From the NCBI GenBank assembly GCA_902621725.1, contig CACNND010000003.1, forward strand, positions 62,001-126,000: a DNA stretch of 64,000 nt, in the 5' to 3' direction. Shown piece by piece: positions 21,078-30,904 of this stretch (its first letter is position 1; each line of letters begins with the position of its first letter). Under the pieces are notes generated by a model. It had not been told where the DNA came from. It searched no databases and saw only the letters and a program-made list of their open reading frames with translations. Source of the DNA: an uncultured Alphaproteobacteria bacterium (GTDB lineage Bacteria > Pseudomonadota > Alphaproteobacteria > HIMB59 > GCA-002718135). Made by a program: the position numbers and the translations under genes.

Positions 21078-21132
21078 TTTTTAACTATAAATACGATAAA
21101 CGATCATGCATCAGTAAGTATAAAACTTAGCT

Positions 21133-21270
21133 TTATTTACGGGAAGAAACGGCCAATAGCAATGGCACAATCATAACTAAAGTTGTTAAGACTGATGGAT
21201 TAAATAACCAATAAAGAACACCTAGAGAAAATATTAACATCCAGAATTCATTTTTATATAAAAATTTCAT
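21133..21270 (-). CDS. Small membrane protein, 45 aa
   Basis: Reverse-strand ATG at 21270: MKFLYKNEFWMLIFSLGVLYWLFNPSVLTTLVMIVPLLLAVSSRK*. Two hydrophobic segments with a positively charged C-terminus. It fills the gap upstream of 20514-21077 and is not in the ORF track. Confidence 0.5.
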   Translation of the reverse strand: MKFLYKNEFWMLIFSLGVLYWLFNPSVLTTLVMIVPLLLAVSSRK

Positions 21271-21285
21271 TATTTTTTAATTATA

Positions 21286-22182
21286 TTAATTCAAATTATT
21301 TTCTACTAATACTTTTTTAACAGTTTCACCCATTACAGAAGGGTTTTTGGAAATTGTAACTCCACACTCTTTAAGAAGTTCTACTTTTTCTATTGCGCTT
21401 TCACCATAAGCAGAAACAATTGCGCCAGCATGGCCCATAACACGACCTTTAGGTGCAGTTAGTCCTGCTATATACGCAATGACCGGTTTACTCATATTTT
21501 CTCTAGCAAATTGTCCAGCTTCAACTTCTTGTGGACCACCTATTTCACCTATCATTAAAACTGCAATAGTTTCATCATCATTTTCAAACTTTTCAATTAT
21601 ATCCCTAAAAGAACTTCCATTTATTGGATCGCCTCCTATACCTACACTTGTTGAAACACCAATTTCCAAATCTTTAAGTTGTTGTGCAGCTTCATATCCC
21701 AAAGTGCCAGATCTACTAACTATTCCTATTTTACCTTCTTTGTAAATGTGGCCAGGCATAATACCTAACATAGATTTACCAGGGCTAATTATTCCTGCAC
21801 AATTTGGACCTACTAATCCCATTTTTTTATCTTTTGGATATCTTCTCATGTATCTTTTTATTTTAACCATATCATGAGAAGGAATACCGTCAGTAATAGC
21901 CACACAGGTCTTAATACCTGCATCAGCAGCTTCCATTGCTGAGTCAGCTGCAAAGGCTGGTGGAACAAATAAAATTGATGTTGATGCTCCAGTTTGATCT
22001 ACAGCTTCTTTAACAGTATTAAAAACAGGAAGATTTAAATGAGTCATGCCACCCTTACCAGGCGTTACCCCGCCAACAACGTTAGAACCATACTTAATCA
22101 TTTCTTCAGCATGAAAACTTCCAATTTTTCCAGTGAAACCTTGGACTAAAATCTTTGTATTTTTGTGAATGATTATAGACAT
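21286..22182 (-). CDS. mtkB: Malate-CoA ligase (malate thiokinase) alpha-type subunit, SucD family
   Basis: ILVQGFTGKIGSFHAEEMIKYGSNVVGGVTPGKGG, VGPNCAGIISPGKSMLGIMPG, GHAGAIVSAYG. Closely resembles recalled Methylobacterium MtkB, and adjacent to mcl. Confidence 0.82.
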   Translation of the reverse strand: MSIIIHKNTKILVQGFTGKIGSFHAEEMIKYGSNVVGGVTPGKGGMTHLNLPVFNTVKEAVDQTGASTSILFVPPAFAADSAMEAADAGIKTCVAITDGIPSHDMVKIKRYMRRYPKDKKMGLVGPNCAGIISPGKSMLGIMPGHIYKEGKIGIVSRSGTLGYEAAQQLKDLEIGVSTSVGIGGDPINGSSFRDIIEKFENDDETIAVLMIGEIGGPQEVEAGQFARENMSKPVIAYIAGLTAPKGRVMGHAGAIVSAYGESAIEKVELLKECGVTISKNPSVMGETVKKVLVENNLN

Positions 22183-22184
22183 GA

Positions 22185-23345
22185 TTATCCAAGAGCCTTC
22201 ACTGCTTTATTTGCTGCATCTTCTAAAGTTGATGCTTCAATGTAATTTATATTGCTTTTTTTAAGTATTTCATTTCCCTTTTCGACGTTAGTTCCAGCTA
22301 AACGTATAACTAAAGGATGTTTAATTTCAATTTTTGATAAAGCTTGAACAATTCCTTCTGCAACCCAATCACATCTGTTAATCCCTGCAAAGATATTAAC
22401 TAATATCACCTTAACTTTTGTGTCCATAGAGATTAATTTAAAAGCTTTAACTATTTTTTCAGGTGTTGCACCTCCGCCAACATCTAAAAAATTTGCAGGT
22501 TCACCACCAGCAAGTTTTATCATATCCATTGAAGCCATTGCTAAGCCTGCACCATTAATAATATTACCAATATTCCCATCTAGACTTACATAATTCATTC
22601 CTCTGTCAGAAGCATAAACTTCATTTGAATTTTCTTGTGTTTTATCTCTAAGTTCTGAAATTTCATCTCTTCTAAACATTGCATTATTATCAAAACTCAT
22701 TTTACAATCTAATGCTAGTATTTCATCTTGTTGTGATACAACTAATGGGTTAACTTCAACCATTGTCGCATCAAGCTCACTAAAAGCTTTATAACAACCA
22801 ATAATTGTATTTGCTGCTCTTGAGATCAATTTGGATTCAATTCCTAAACCAAAAGCTATTTCTCTTGCTTGAAATTGTTGAATTCCAACTGCTACTTCTA
22901 TTTTAGATCGTATAATTGTTTCAGGTTTTTCTTTTGAAATTTCTTCGACACTCATTCCACCTTCTGTTGAGGCTACAACCATTATACTTTCTGAAGATCT
23001 ATCAAACACTAAACCTAAATATAATTCATGTTTGATATCAGTTGCTTCTTCAATATAAATTCTATTTATTATCTTACCCTCTGGACCAGTTTGGTTTGTA
23101 ATTAATTTTTTACCTAACAATTTATCAGTTGCATCAGCAACTTCTAACGGAGAATTACATATTATAATTCCTCCCGCTTTACCTCTAGCACCAGAGTGAA
23201 CTTGTGCTTTTACAACCCATTTTGAACCACCAATTTCTCTCGCTTTATTTTCTGCATTTTCTGGACTATAAACAATACCGCCAGTGGGAATTTTAACTCC
23301 AAAATCGGACAATATTTTTTTTGCTTGATATTCGTGTATGTCCAT
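22185..23345 (-). CDS. mtkA: Malate-CoA ligase (malate thiokinase) beta-type subunit, SucC family
   Basis: MDIHEYQAKKILSDFGV, VHSGARGKAGGI, GGEPANFLDVGGGATPEKI, FAGINRCDWVAEGI; matches recalled MtkA features. Confidence 0.82.
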   Translation of the reverse strand: MDIHEYQAKKILSDFGVKIPTGGIVYSPENAENKAREIGGSKWVVKAQVHSGARGKAGGIIICNSPLEVADATDKLLGKKLITNQTGPEGKIINRIYIEEATDIKHELYLGLVFDRSSESIMVVASTEGGMSVEEISKEKPETIIRSKIEVAVGIQQFQAREIAFGLGIESKLISRAANTIIGCYKAFSELDATMVEVNPLVVSQQDEILALDCKMSFDNNAMFRRDEISELRDKTQENSNEVYASDRGMNYVSLDGNIGNIINGAGLAMASMDMIKLAGGEPANFLDVGGGATPEKIVKAFKLISMDTKVKVILVNIFAGINRCDWVAEGIVQALSKIEIKHPLVIRLAGTNVEKGNEILKKSNINYIEASTLEDAANKAVKALG

Positions 23346-24283
23346 TACTTACTTTCAATTAACTTATTAATATTTACAACATTTTCAGCCATTCTAGCAG
23401 ATGCAGCATCTATCATTCTTCCATCAAGCTGAGCAGCGCCCTTTCCTTCAGCAGCTGCTTTTTCTAATTCTAATAATATTCTTTTTGCTTTATCTATTTC
23501 TTCTTTGGGTGGAGAAAAAACTTCATTAGCTAAATCTATTTGCGATGGATGTATTGCCCATTTACCCTCAAAACCAATTGCTGCCGCTCTTTTTGCTGCA
23601 TCAAGATATCCTTGTTTGTCATTAAAATCTCCAAAAGGTCCGTCTATTGCTCTTAAGCCATATGATCTACAGGTCATTACTAAAGTTGATAAGCCATGAT
23701 GCCATTGATCACCAGGGTAATCAGGATTTAAACCTCCTATGACAACAGTTCTTGCTCGCATACTTGCAGCATAATCTGCAACTCCAAAGTGTAATGCTTC
23801 TAGCCTAGAACTTGATGTTGCAATTGATTGGATGTTAGACATTCCTAGCGCTGTTTCAATTAAACATTCTAAACCTATTCTATTTTCAAATTTTTTATTT
23901 TGTTCAATTTGATTGAGCATACAATCAACCATATATACATCAGATGATGAGCCTACTTTTGGAATTAATAATGTATCAATCTTATCACCGACCTCTTCTA
24001 TAATTTCAATCACATCACGATACATATAGTGTGTATCCAAACCGTTAATTCTTATAGAGATTGTTTTACCTTCTTCTCTCCAATTGTATTCTTTTATTGC
24101 ATTTATAACATTTTTTCTTGCATCAATTTTATCATTTGGAGATACTGCATCTTCTAAATCTAAAAAAATATAATCGGCATTTGATTTTAATGCTTTTTCA
24201 AACATCCTTGGATTAGAGCCTGGAACCGCCAATTCACTTCTGTGTAATCTAGATTTTGCAGGTTTATAAAATAAATGGCTCAT
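23345..24283 (-). CDS. mcl: L-malyl-CoA/beta-methylmalyl-CoA lyase (HpcH/HpaI-CitE superfamily)
   Basis: RLHRSELAVPGSNPRMFEKAL, IFLDLEDAVSPNDK, RINGLDTHYMYRDV, LHFGVADYAASMRAR, KWAIHPSQIDLANEVF. Confidence 0.87.
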   Translation of the reverse strand: MSHLFYKPAKSRLHRSELAVPGSNPRMFEKALKSNADYIFLDLEDAVSPNDKIDARKNVINAIKEYNWREEGKTISIRINGLDTHYMYRDVIEIIEEVGDKIDTLLIPKVGSSSDVYMVDCMLNQIEQNKKFENRIGLECLIETALGMSNIQSIATSSSRLEALHFGVADYAASMRARTVVIGGLNPDYPGDQWHHGLSTLVMTCRSYGLRAIDGPFGDFNDKQGYLDAAKRAAAIGFEGKWAIHPSQIDLANEVFSPPKEEIDKAKRILLELEKAAAEGKGAAQLDGRMIDAASARMAENVVNINKLIESK

Positions 24284-24339
24284 TAGAGAAAAATTATATA
24301 TTTGATTAATATTATAAAAGCGATAAAAAAATTTAAATA

Positions 24340-24996
24340 TTATAAAGATATTTCTTTAAGGCAATTTTCATCATTATTTTTTGGATTATTTACAATTTTT
24401 GATACTGGATAAAAGTCTAAATCATCCTCGATAACACTTTTGTTTTTATGTAGAAATTCATTTTCATTATCATTAAGAAAATCAAGACCCTCATTATGAG
24501 ACATAATAAGAGGCATTCTATTATGTATATGGGAAAGATTTTCATTTGCCTCCTTAGTAATGATGCAGACAACATTCATTTTTTTATTATCTCTTATTTC
24601 TTCCCTCCAAATTCCCCCAAAAAATAATAATTCATTTCTAGGAATTGATATTAAATAGGGTTGTTTTTGATTATTTATATTTTTCCATTCATAATATCCA
24701 TTTGCAATAATAAGACATTTTCTTTTAGTAAATGATTCTTTAAATAAATATTTATCATTAATCGTTTCAATTCTTGCATTAATAACAAATTGAGTAACAT
24801 TATTTTGTTTACTAAAAAAACTATAACTCCAAATAAAAGTATCTATTAAAAGTTTATGATTATTTTCATAAATAATATTAACGATATTAGAAGGCGATAT
24901 ATTATATGACTTATGTGCGTAATTTAAAACTTCTGAGTTAGGAAATAGTTTTGTAATTTTTTCTTTATCTTCAGTGCTTGTAAATCTTCCGCACAC
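24340..24996 (-). CDS. SOS response-associated peptidase (SRAP/YedK/HMCES family)
   Basis: MCGRFTST start (catalytic Cys2), NARIETINDKYLF, RCLIIANGYYEWK, HNRMPLIM. Confidence 0.9.
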   Translation of the reverse strand: MCGRFTSTEDKEKITKLFPNSEVLNYAHKSYNISPSNIVNIIYENNHKLLIDTFIWSYSFFSKQNNVTQFVINARIETINDKYLFKESFTKRKCLIIANGYYEWKNINNQKQPYLISIPRNELLFFGGIWREEIRDNKKMNVVCIITKEANENLSHIHNRMPLIMSHNEGLDFLNDNENEFLHKNKSVIEDDLDFYPVSKIVNNPKNNDENCLKEISL

Positions 24997-25454
24997 TATG
25001 ATGCTTGTGATAAAGGCATTGGTCTAGAAACACCGACAGTCATCCAGCAATCTTTAAACTCACCGTTTTGCTCTACTTTTTCTACTGTCCATTCGAAACC
25101 AAATTTTTTTCCATTACTATCTGTAAGTTCTACAAAGTAATATGAGCTTTTTTCTTGTTCCTGAACAGGAATTATATTGTGTTCTAAGTGATCAATCATC
25201 ATTGCGTAAGATGGATTTTTAATCATCCTAATAAAATTGTCTAGAGGACCTGTATACATTCTATTATTAGGATGTGCAAATTCCCAAGTTTGTTCAATAC
25301 CGGCATCGTCAAAAGGTAAATTATTTTTTTGTAGTGCTTTTAATTGAATTGAAATAACTTCTTTAGGGCCAATTGAAGGGTCTGGTTTTATCATTTCTCC
25401 ATAAACATTTTTTGATAATAAAATAAACAAACTAAACAATATAATTTTGTGCAT
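24996..25454 (-). CDS. DUF4864-like exported protein
   Basis: Signal peptide, then ISIQLKALQKNNLPFDDAGIEQTWEFAHPNNRMYTGPLDNFIRMI. Confidence 0.6.
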   Translation of the reverse strand: MHKIILFSLFILLSKNVYGEMIKPDPSIGPKEVISIQLKALQKNNLPFDDAGIEQTWEFAHPNNRMYTGPLDNFIRMIKNPSYAMMIDHLEHNIIPVQEQEKSSYYFVELTDSNGKKFGFEWTVEKVEQNGEFKDCWMTVGVSRPMPLSQAS

Positions 25455-25489
25455 ATTTTTAAAATAGTGTAATTACAATTTAAGGCAAT

Positions 25490-26089
25490 ATGTATATTTA
25501 TGATTTTATCCAAGGATTAATAATTGGAGGAACATTAATTATAGCCATAGGACCTCAAAATTTATTTGTAATACAGCAAGGGCTTAAAAAATCTTATGTT
25601 TTTACAGTTACTTTATTTTGCAGTCTATCAGACAGTTTACTAATTATAATTGGAATATATTTATCTAATTATATTGTTCAAATTAATCCAAGTATTATAG
25701 GAATAATAAAAGTATTAGGTGGAATTTGGCTTATATCTTATGGATTAAATAAAATTATAAAATTAAATAAATTTAAAAATATAAATAAAGAATTAAATAT
25801 AATTAACGAATTCGGTAAAATATTAATTACCTTGCTTCTTATTACATACGCAAATCCTCATGTTTATATAGATACAATTATTTTGCTTGGATCATTATCA
25901 ACAAATTTTAATGATCAATTTTCATTTGGTATTGGAGCAATTTCAGCTAGTTTTTTGTTTTTCTTTTCTTTGGGATATATGTCAAAGTTCATATCAAAAT
26001 ATATTTATTCAAATAAAACTTGGTTTTGGATTGATCTAACCATTGGCATGCTAATGATTAGTTATGGGATATATTTTATAATTTTTTAA
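25490..26089 (+). CDS. LysE/ArgO-family amino-acid exporter
   Basis: QGLIIGGTLIIAIGPQNLFVIQQGLKKSYVF; six-TM LysE pattern. Confidence 0.87.
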   Translation: MYIYDFIQGLIIGGTLIIAIGPQNLFVIQQGLKKSYVFTVTLFCSLSDSLLIIIGIYLSNYIVQINPSIIGIIKVLGGIWLISYGLNKIIKLNKFKNINKELNIINEFGKILITLLLITYANPHVYIDTIILLGSLSTNFNDQFSFGIGAISASFLFFFSLGYMSKFISKYIYSNKTWFWIDLTIGMLMISYGIYFIIF

Positions 26090-29000
26090 AGAAAGTTTCT
26101 AAGTTTTTACATACCTGATCAACATTTAATTTTGTAAATACAAGAGGTGGTTTTATTTTAATAACATTGTCATAAGGGCCATCAGTGCTCAACAAAATAC
26201 CTTGATTCCTCATATAATTAATAAGCAATTTAGCTAATTTTTTGTTTGGTTTAGACACATTACTATTTTGAATAATATCTATTCCTAAAAAAAGCCCCCT
26301 ACCCCTAACTTCACTAATATATTTTTTATATTTAAGTTTGATTTTTTTTAATTCTTTTAAAAAATAATTACCAACTAACAAGGCATTTTTTTGTAATTTA
26401 TTATTATCAATAGTCTCTAATACTGCTTTACCGATAGCGCAGGAAACGGGATTACCACCGAATGAATTAAAATATTCCATCCCATTATTAAAAGTTGAAG
26501 CTATTTTTTCTGTAGTTATAACAGCAGCTATAGGGTGACCATTACCCATAGGTTTGCCCAAGGTTACTATATCAGGAACGACATCATGCTCTTCAAATGA
26601 CCAAAAATTTCTTCCAACGCGTCCAAAACCAGTTTGTACTTCATCAACAATACATAATGCATTGTTTCTTCTAATTTCTGAAAATATTTCTTTTAAATAA
26701 TTTTTTGGAAGAATTACTTGACCACCGCAACCAAGTATACTTTCTGTAAAAAAACATGCAATTTTTGTTTCTTTAATTTTATTTCTAATTACTGTTTTAG
26801 CTTCATCTATATATTTTTGAATCCAATTTGAATTTTGATATTTCCACTTACCTCTTAAAGGATCAGGCATATCTAATACATGAACATAATCTTTTTTACC
26901 TAAACCACCCTTACTATTAAATTTGTATGGACTTAGATCAATTAAAGCATTGGTATGCCCGTGATAAGCATTGTCCATCACAAAGACATCTTTCGCACTA
27001 GTATAAGTTTGAGCTATTCTATAAGCTAAATCATTAGCTTCAGATCCTGTACATACAAAAAATATCTTATTTAATTTCTTTGGAAACTTACTTAAAAGTA
27101 ATTCACTATAATCGTTAATTGTATCGTATAGATATCTCGTATTAGTATTAAGTTTTAAATTTTGTTTAATCATAGCTTCATGGACATAGGAATTTGAATG
27201 CCCAACATGGGAAATATTATTTACACAATCTAAGTATCTCCTGCCATATCTATCAAAAAAATACTGATCTTTAGCTTCAAGCATATAAAGAGGTTTCTTG
27301 TAAGAAATTGATAAATTATCAGAAATATTTTTTCTTCTTTTTTTTAAAGTATCTTTAAAATCATTATTATTAGAATAAAAAGATTTTGGAATTCGTAGAA
27401 TTAAATTTGGATCAGGTGAAATTTTATTCCAAATATTGAATAAAAATTCTTCACCTACTCCTGGAAAATTGTTATCATATCCTAATAAATCTAAAATAAT
27501 TTGAAAATGTAAATGTGGTAACCATTTTCCATTTTCATTAGAATTACCAATTTTACCAATCCATTCGCCTTTCTTAATTTTTTTTCCAATTTTTAGTTTT
27601 TGAAACATTATTTTGGATAAATGACCGTATAGAGTATAAAATTTATATTTTTTAAAACTATGTTCTAAAACTAGAGTGGGACCATAGTCATATTTAAAAT
27701 TGTTATTTTTTAAAATTATAATTTTACCATCTATTGGCGCAAATAAATCTGTTCCTTGGTCAATAAAGATATCTACGCCTAAATGAATATTACGTCTTTC
27801 ATTCGTTTTTAATTCAGAAATAAAGTTAGGTCCCTTATAAACTTTTCTTTTTTCATTGTATAAACCTATTCCTATACGAGAATTATCTTCTTTAAATATT
27901 TTATTAACCCTTTTTTTAAGCAAACTATTATCTGGGTTACCTTTTAATAAAGGTGAATCAGAACTTAATTTTAAGATAGATTTATTTTTATCAAGTATAT
28001 TAAATTTAAAAATATTATCAAAGTTGAATTTATTTATATAATTTATAATTTCATTATGATGGTGAATAATCTCAAAGCCGCATATTTCACGAACAATATA
28101 TATTAAAAAATTGATAGGAATTTTGTCTAATTTTTCTAATAAAGACCATGCATCTTTCTCACTAATACTTAAATATTGATTTGATGGATATTTAATTCTT
28201 TGTTTTTTTGCCATTACAACAGTAATCATAAGTCTTGACTTACATAATGATATTAATGAATTAATTTCATCTTCATTAATAGAAAATTGTTTATTGTACT
28301 CTGTGATTATATTTTTAAGTGTAAGATAAATATTATCATTATTCATTAATGCATATGAAAGGCATATAGCTAAATCATTTATTGTTGGAGAATAAATAGA
28401 ATCTCCATAATCTAGTAAACCACAAACATTGTTTTTTTTAATAACAATATTATAATTATTTGGATCTGAATGAGTTATTGAATATCTTAATTTATTTAAA
28501 TTATTTTTTACAAATTTTTCATATTCTGAAAAACATTTTAATAAAATTAATTTTTTTGAACCAGTAAAAATATTAATATCTTTTTTAATCCAACTAATAT
28601 TTGATGGATCCCAAATAAAATTTCTATGAGCATCTAAATCGTTAAATGCTTGCAACTTAGTTGATACTTTTCCAAGCAACTTACCTAAAGAATTTTCAAT
28701 TATATCGTTACTTTTTGTATCTCCATACATTCGCCCATCAATATAAGATAAGATCCTAACAAAGCATTCTCTATTTTTTTTATCTAAATATTTTAGAATC
28801 TTTGAATGGTGTATTTTTGGTATAAAAGATTTAAGACTAAGATCAGTTCGTAAATAATTTATTAATCTATCTTGGTATTTTAATATATTTATTTTTTCTG
28901 ATGGGTTTGAAATTTTTAATACATATTTTTTTTTATTATTTATGAATATAATAAAATTTATATCCCTTTCACTATCAAGTTGTTTAATTGTGAGTAATTT

Positions 29001-29105
29001 ATTTCTTAAGAAAGAAAAATTAATCTTTAACCATTTAATTAAATGTTTATTATCAATAATAGGTGGATCAACATCAAAAACTGACATAAAAGGTGTATAA
29101 TTCAT
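26076..29105 (-). CDS. Trifunctional fusion: APH-type kinase, M23 (LytM) domain, class III PLP enzyme (AGXT2L/phospho-lyase-like)
   Basis: APH: THSDPNNYNIV...GLLDYGD. M23: HLGVDIF...YTLYGHL...PHLHFQI. PLP: FVCTGSEANDLAYRIAQTYT...DEVQTGFGRVG...VTLGKPMGNGHPIAAVI. Start uncertain (29105 or 29087). Confidence 0.87.
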   Translation of the reverse strand: MNYTPFMSVFDVDPPIIDNKHLIKWLKINFSFLRNKLLTIKQLDSERDINFIIFINNKKKYVLKISNPSEKINILKYQDRLINYLRTDLSLKSFIPKIHHSKILKYLDKKNRECFVRILSYIDGRMYGDTKSNDIIENSLGKLLGKVSTKLQAFNDLDAHRNFIWDPSNISWIKKDINIFTGSKKLILLKCFSEYEKFVKNNLNKLRYSITHSDPNNYNIVIKKNNVCGLLDYGDSIYSPTINDLAICLSYALMNNDNIYLTLKNIITEYNKQFSINEDEINSLISLCKSRLMITVVMAKKQRIKYPSNQYLSISEKDAWSLLEKLDKIPINFLIYIVREICGFEIIHHHNEIINYINKFNFDNIFKFNILDKNKSILKLSSDSPLLKGNPDNSLLKKRVNKIFKEDNSRIGIGLYNEKRKVYKGPNFISELKTNERRNIHLGVDIFIDQGTDLFAPIDGKIIILKNNNFKYDYGPTLVLEHSFKKYKFYTLYGHLSKIMFQKLKIGKKIKKGEWIGKIGNSNENGKWLPHLHFQIILDLLGYDNNFPGVGEEFLFNIWNKISPDPNLILRIPKSFYSNNNDFKDTLKKRRKNISDNLSISYKKPLYMLEAKDQYFFDRYGRRYLDCVNNISHVGHSNSYVHEAMIKQNLKLNTNTRYLYDTINDYSELLLSKFPKKLNKIFFVCTGSEANDLAYRIAQTYTSAKDVFVMDNAYHGHTNALIDLSPYKFNSKGGLGKKDYVHVLDMPDPLRGKWKYQNSNWIQKYIDEAKTVIRNKIKETKIACFFTESILGCGGQVILPKNYLKEIFSEIRRNNALCIVDEVQTGFGRVGRNFWSFEEHDVVPDIVTLGKPMGNGHPIAAVITTEKIASTFNNGMEYFNSFGGNPVSCAIGKAVLETIDNNKLQKNALLVGNYFLKELKKIKLKYKKYISEVRGRGLFLGIDIIQNSNVSKPNKKLAKLLINYMRNQGILLSTDGPYDNVIKIKPPLVFTKLNVDQVCKNLETFFKKL

Positions 29106-29106
29106 A

Positions 29107-29994
29107 ATGCTGAAATCTAAAAACATTTTTGTTTGTATTGGGGCAATTCACCACGATTATTTATTAAATCTTAAAAAAAATATTATTAATTTTAGATCTA
29201 ATCAAATTATACAAAAAAGCAGAATTGGTGGAGTGGCGTACAATATTGCAGAATTACTTTCGAATTTTGTTGATGTAAATTTTTATAGTTTAGCTATCAA
29301 TGAAGAGATTAGAAAAAAAATCTCAAAAAAAATATATGTTCATCAAGTGAATAAAAATTATACAGATAGATACTATTTAGCTTTATCAGATAAAAATAAT
29401 AAATTTTTATTAGGATTAGCTAACACAGATGAATATGAAAATAATAAATCTTTAAAAATACCGAACATCAAGAATAAAAATATAATATTTGATCTAAATT
29501 TTTCTAAAACCTATTTGGAAAAATCAATAAACAAACTATCAAAAACAAATAAAATTATAGTGTGCGCAACATCAGTGCATAAAGTTATTAAAATTAAAAG
29601 GATTATAAATAAAATTGATTTTATATTCTTAAATAAAGCAGAGTTACTTAAACTTACAAATTCTTCAAATATAATATTAGGTGTAAAAAAAATATTAAAA
29701 CAAAATAAAAAAATAAAAATAATTACTACTAATTCAAAAAATAATGTAATCTTTGGAAGTAATGAATTTATAAAAAAAATAAAACCCCCATCAATCAAAG
29801 TAGTAAACGAAAATGGAGCTGGAGACGCACTAGCAGCTATGATGCTGTATTTGTTCAGTGTAAATGAGAAAATGAATTATATTTTGAAAACTTCTGTAGC
29901 ATGCGGATCTTATTATGCTAGTGGTAAAAGTCTAAAAACTAAGAGAGATTTTTTAAAAATTAAAAATCTTTCTAAGAAAGTGAGTGTACAATAG
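29107..29994 (+). CDS. psuK: PfkB-family sugar kinase, probable pseudouridine kinase
   Basis: SRIGGVAYNIAELL, VVNENGAGDALAAMMLYLF; overlaps the 5' region of psuG. Confidence 0.8.
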   Translation: MLKSKNIFVCIGAIHHDYLLNLKKNIINFRSNQIIQKSRIGGVAYNIAELLSNFVDVNFYSLAINEEIRKKISKKIYVHQVNKNYTDRYYLALSDKNNKFLLGLANTDEYENNKSLKIPNIKNKNIIFDLNFSKTYLEKSINKLSKTNKIIVCATSVHKVIKIKRIINKIDFIFLNKAELLKLTNSSNIILGVKKILKQNKKIKIITTNSKNNVIFGSNEFIKKIKPPSIKVVNENGAGDALAAMMLYLFSVNEKMNYILKTSVACGSYYASGKSLKTKRDFLKIKNLSKKVSVQ

Positions 29995-29995
29995 T

Positions 29996-30904
29996 ATGCA
30001 TGAAATATTTGATTTAAGTAAAAAAATTCAAGAAGCAATAAATAGAAAAAAACCAATAGTAGCTTTAGAAAGTACGTTGATTAGTCATGGATTACCCTAT
30101 CCAGAAAATATTAAAGTCGCAAATGAGTCTATAAAGGCTGTTGAAGATAACGGTGCAATTGCTGCAACAATAGGAATAATTAGAGGTAGGGTTAAAATAG
30201 GATTATCGGAAGAAGACATTGAAATATTAGCAAAAGAAAAAAATGTACAAAAAGTTTCAAACAACAATATAAATTTATCAATATTTAATAAAGAAAATGC
30301 TGCTACAACAGTAGCAAGTACAATTGCTATAGCTTCTAAATTTCAAATAAGATTTTTTGCAACAGGAGGAATTGGTGGTGTGCATCTAAATGCTGAAAAT
30401 ACCAATGATGTATCTGCAGATCTATATGCACTATCTGAGAATTCAAATTTTGTAATCTGTAGTGGTGCTAAATCTATTTTAGATATAAGTAAAACAAATG
30501 AACTTCTTGAAACTTTAGGAATTACAAGAATTGGTTATCAAACAAATTATATGCCTGGTTTTTGGTATGAAGAAACAGAAAATAAAGTCGATAATAAATT
30601 TGATGAAATTCATGAAATTTCTTCTTTTTTAAAACTCAATGAAAATATAGGAAATAAAAAATCAATTCTCATATTTAATAAAGTTCCATCAGAAAAAGCA
30701 CTTAATAAAAATGACGTAAAAAAATGGATAAATAATGCAACAATAAAAGCTGATAGAAATAATATTATTGGAAAAGAATTAACTCCGTTTCTCATAAAAG
30801 AAATTAACGAACAATCAAAAAATGAAACTCTAAATGCTAATGTATCTTTAATAATTAATAATGCGAATTTAGCTGGAAAGATTGCAAAGAGTTTTTATAG
30901 TTAA
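29996..30904 (+). CDS. psuG: Pseudouridine-5'-phosphate glycosidase
   Basis: PIVALESTLISHGLPYPEN, GAIAATIGIIRGRVKIGL, FFATGGIGGVHLNAENTNDVSADL, CSGAKSILDI. Confidence 0.95.
   Translation: MHEIFDLSKKIQEAINRKKPIVALESTLISHGLPYPENIKVANESIKAVEDNGAIAATIGIIRGRVKIGLSEEDIEILAKEKNVQKVSNNNINLSIFNKENAATTVASTIAIASKFQIRFFATGGIGGVHLNAENTNDVSADLYALSENSNFVICSGAKSILDISKTNELLETLGITRIGYQTNYMPGFWYEETENKVDNKFDEIHEISSFLKLNENIGNKKSILIFNKVPSEKALNKNDVKKWINNATIKADRNNIIGKELTPFLIKEINEQSKNETLNANVSLIINNANLAGKIAKSFYS

Noticed and set aside
21286-23345. Calling this pair canonical succinyl-CoA synthetase sucD/sucC
   Set aside because: Sequence features and immediate linkage to malyl-CoA lyase fit malate thiokinase better, although final assignment needs a phylogeny.
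27856-28041. Plus-strand 61-aa ORF inside the triple-fusion gene
   Set aside because: Antisense to conserved coding sequence; no supporting features.
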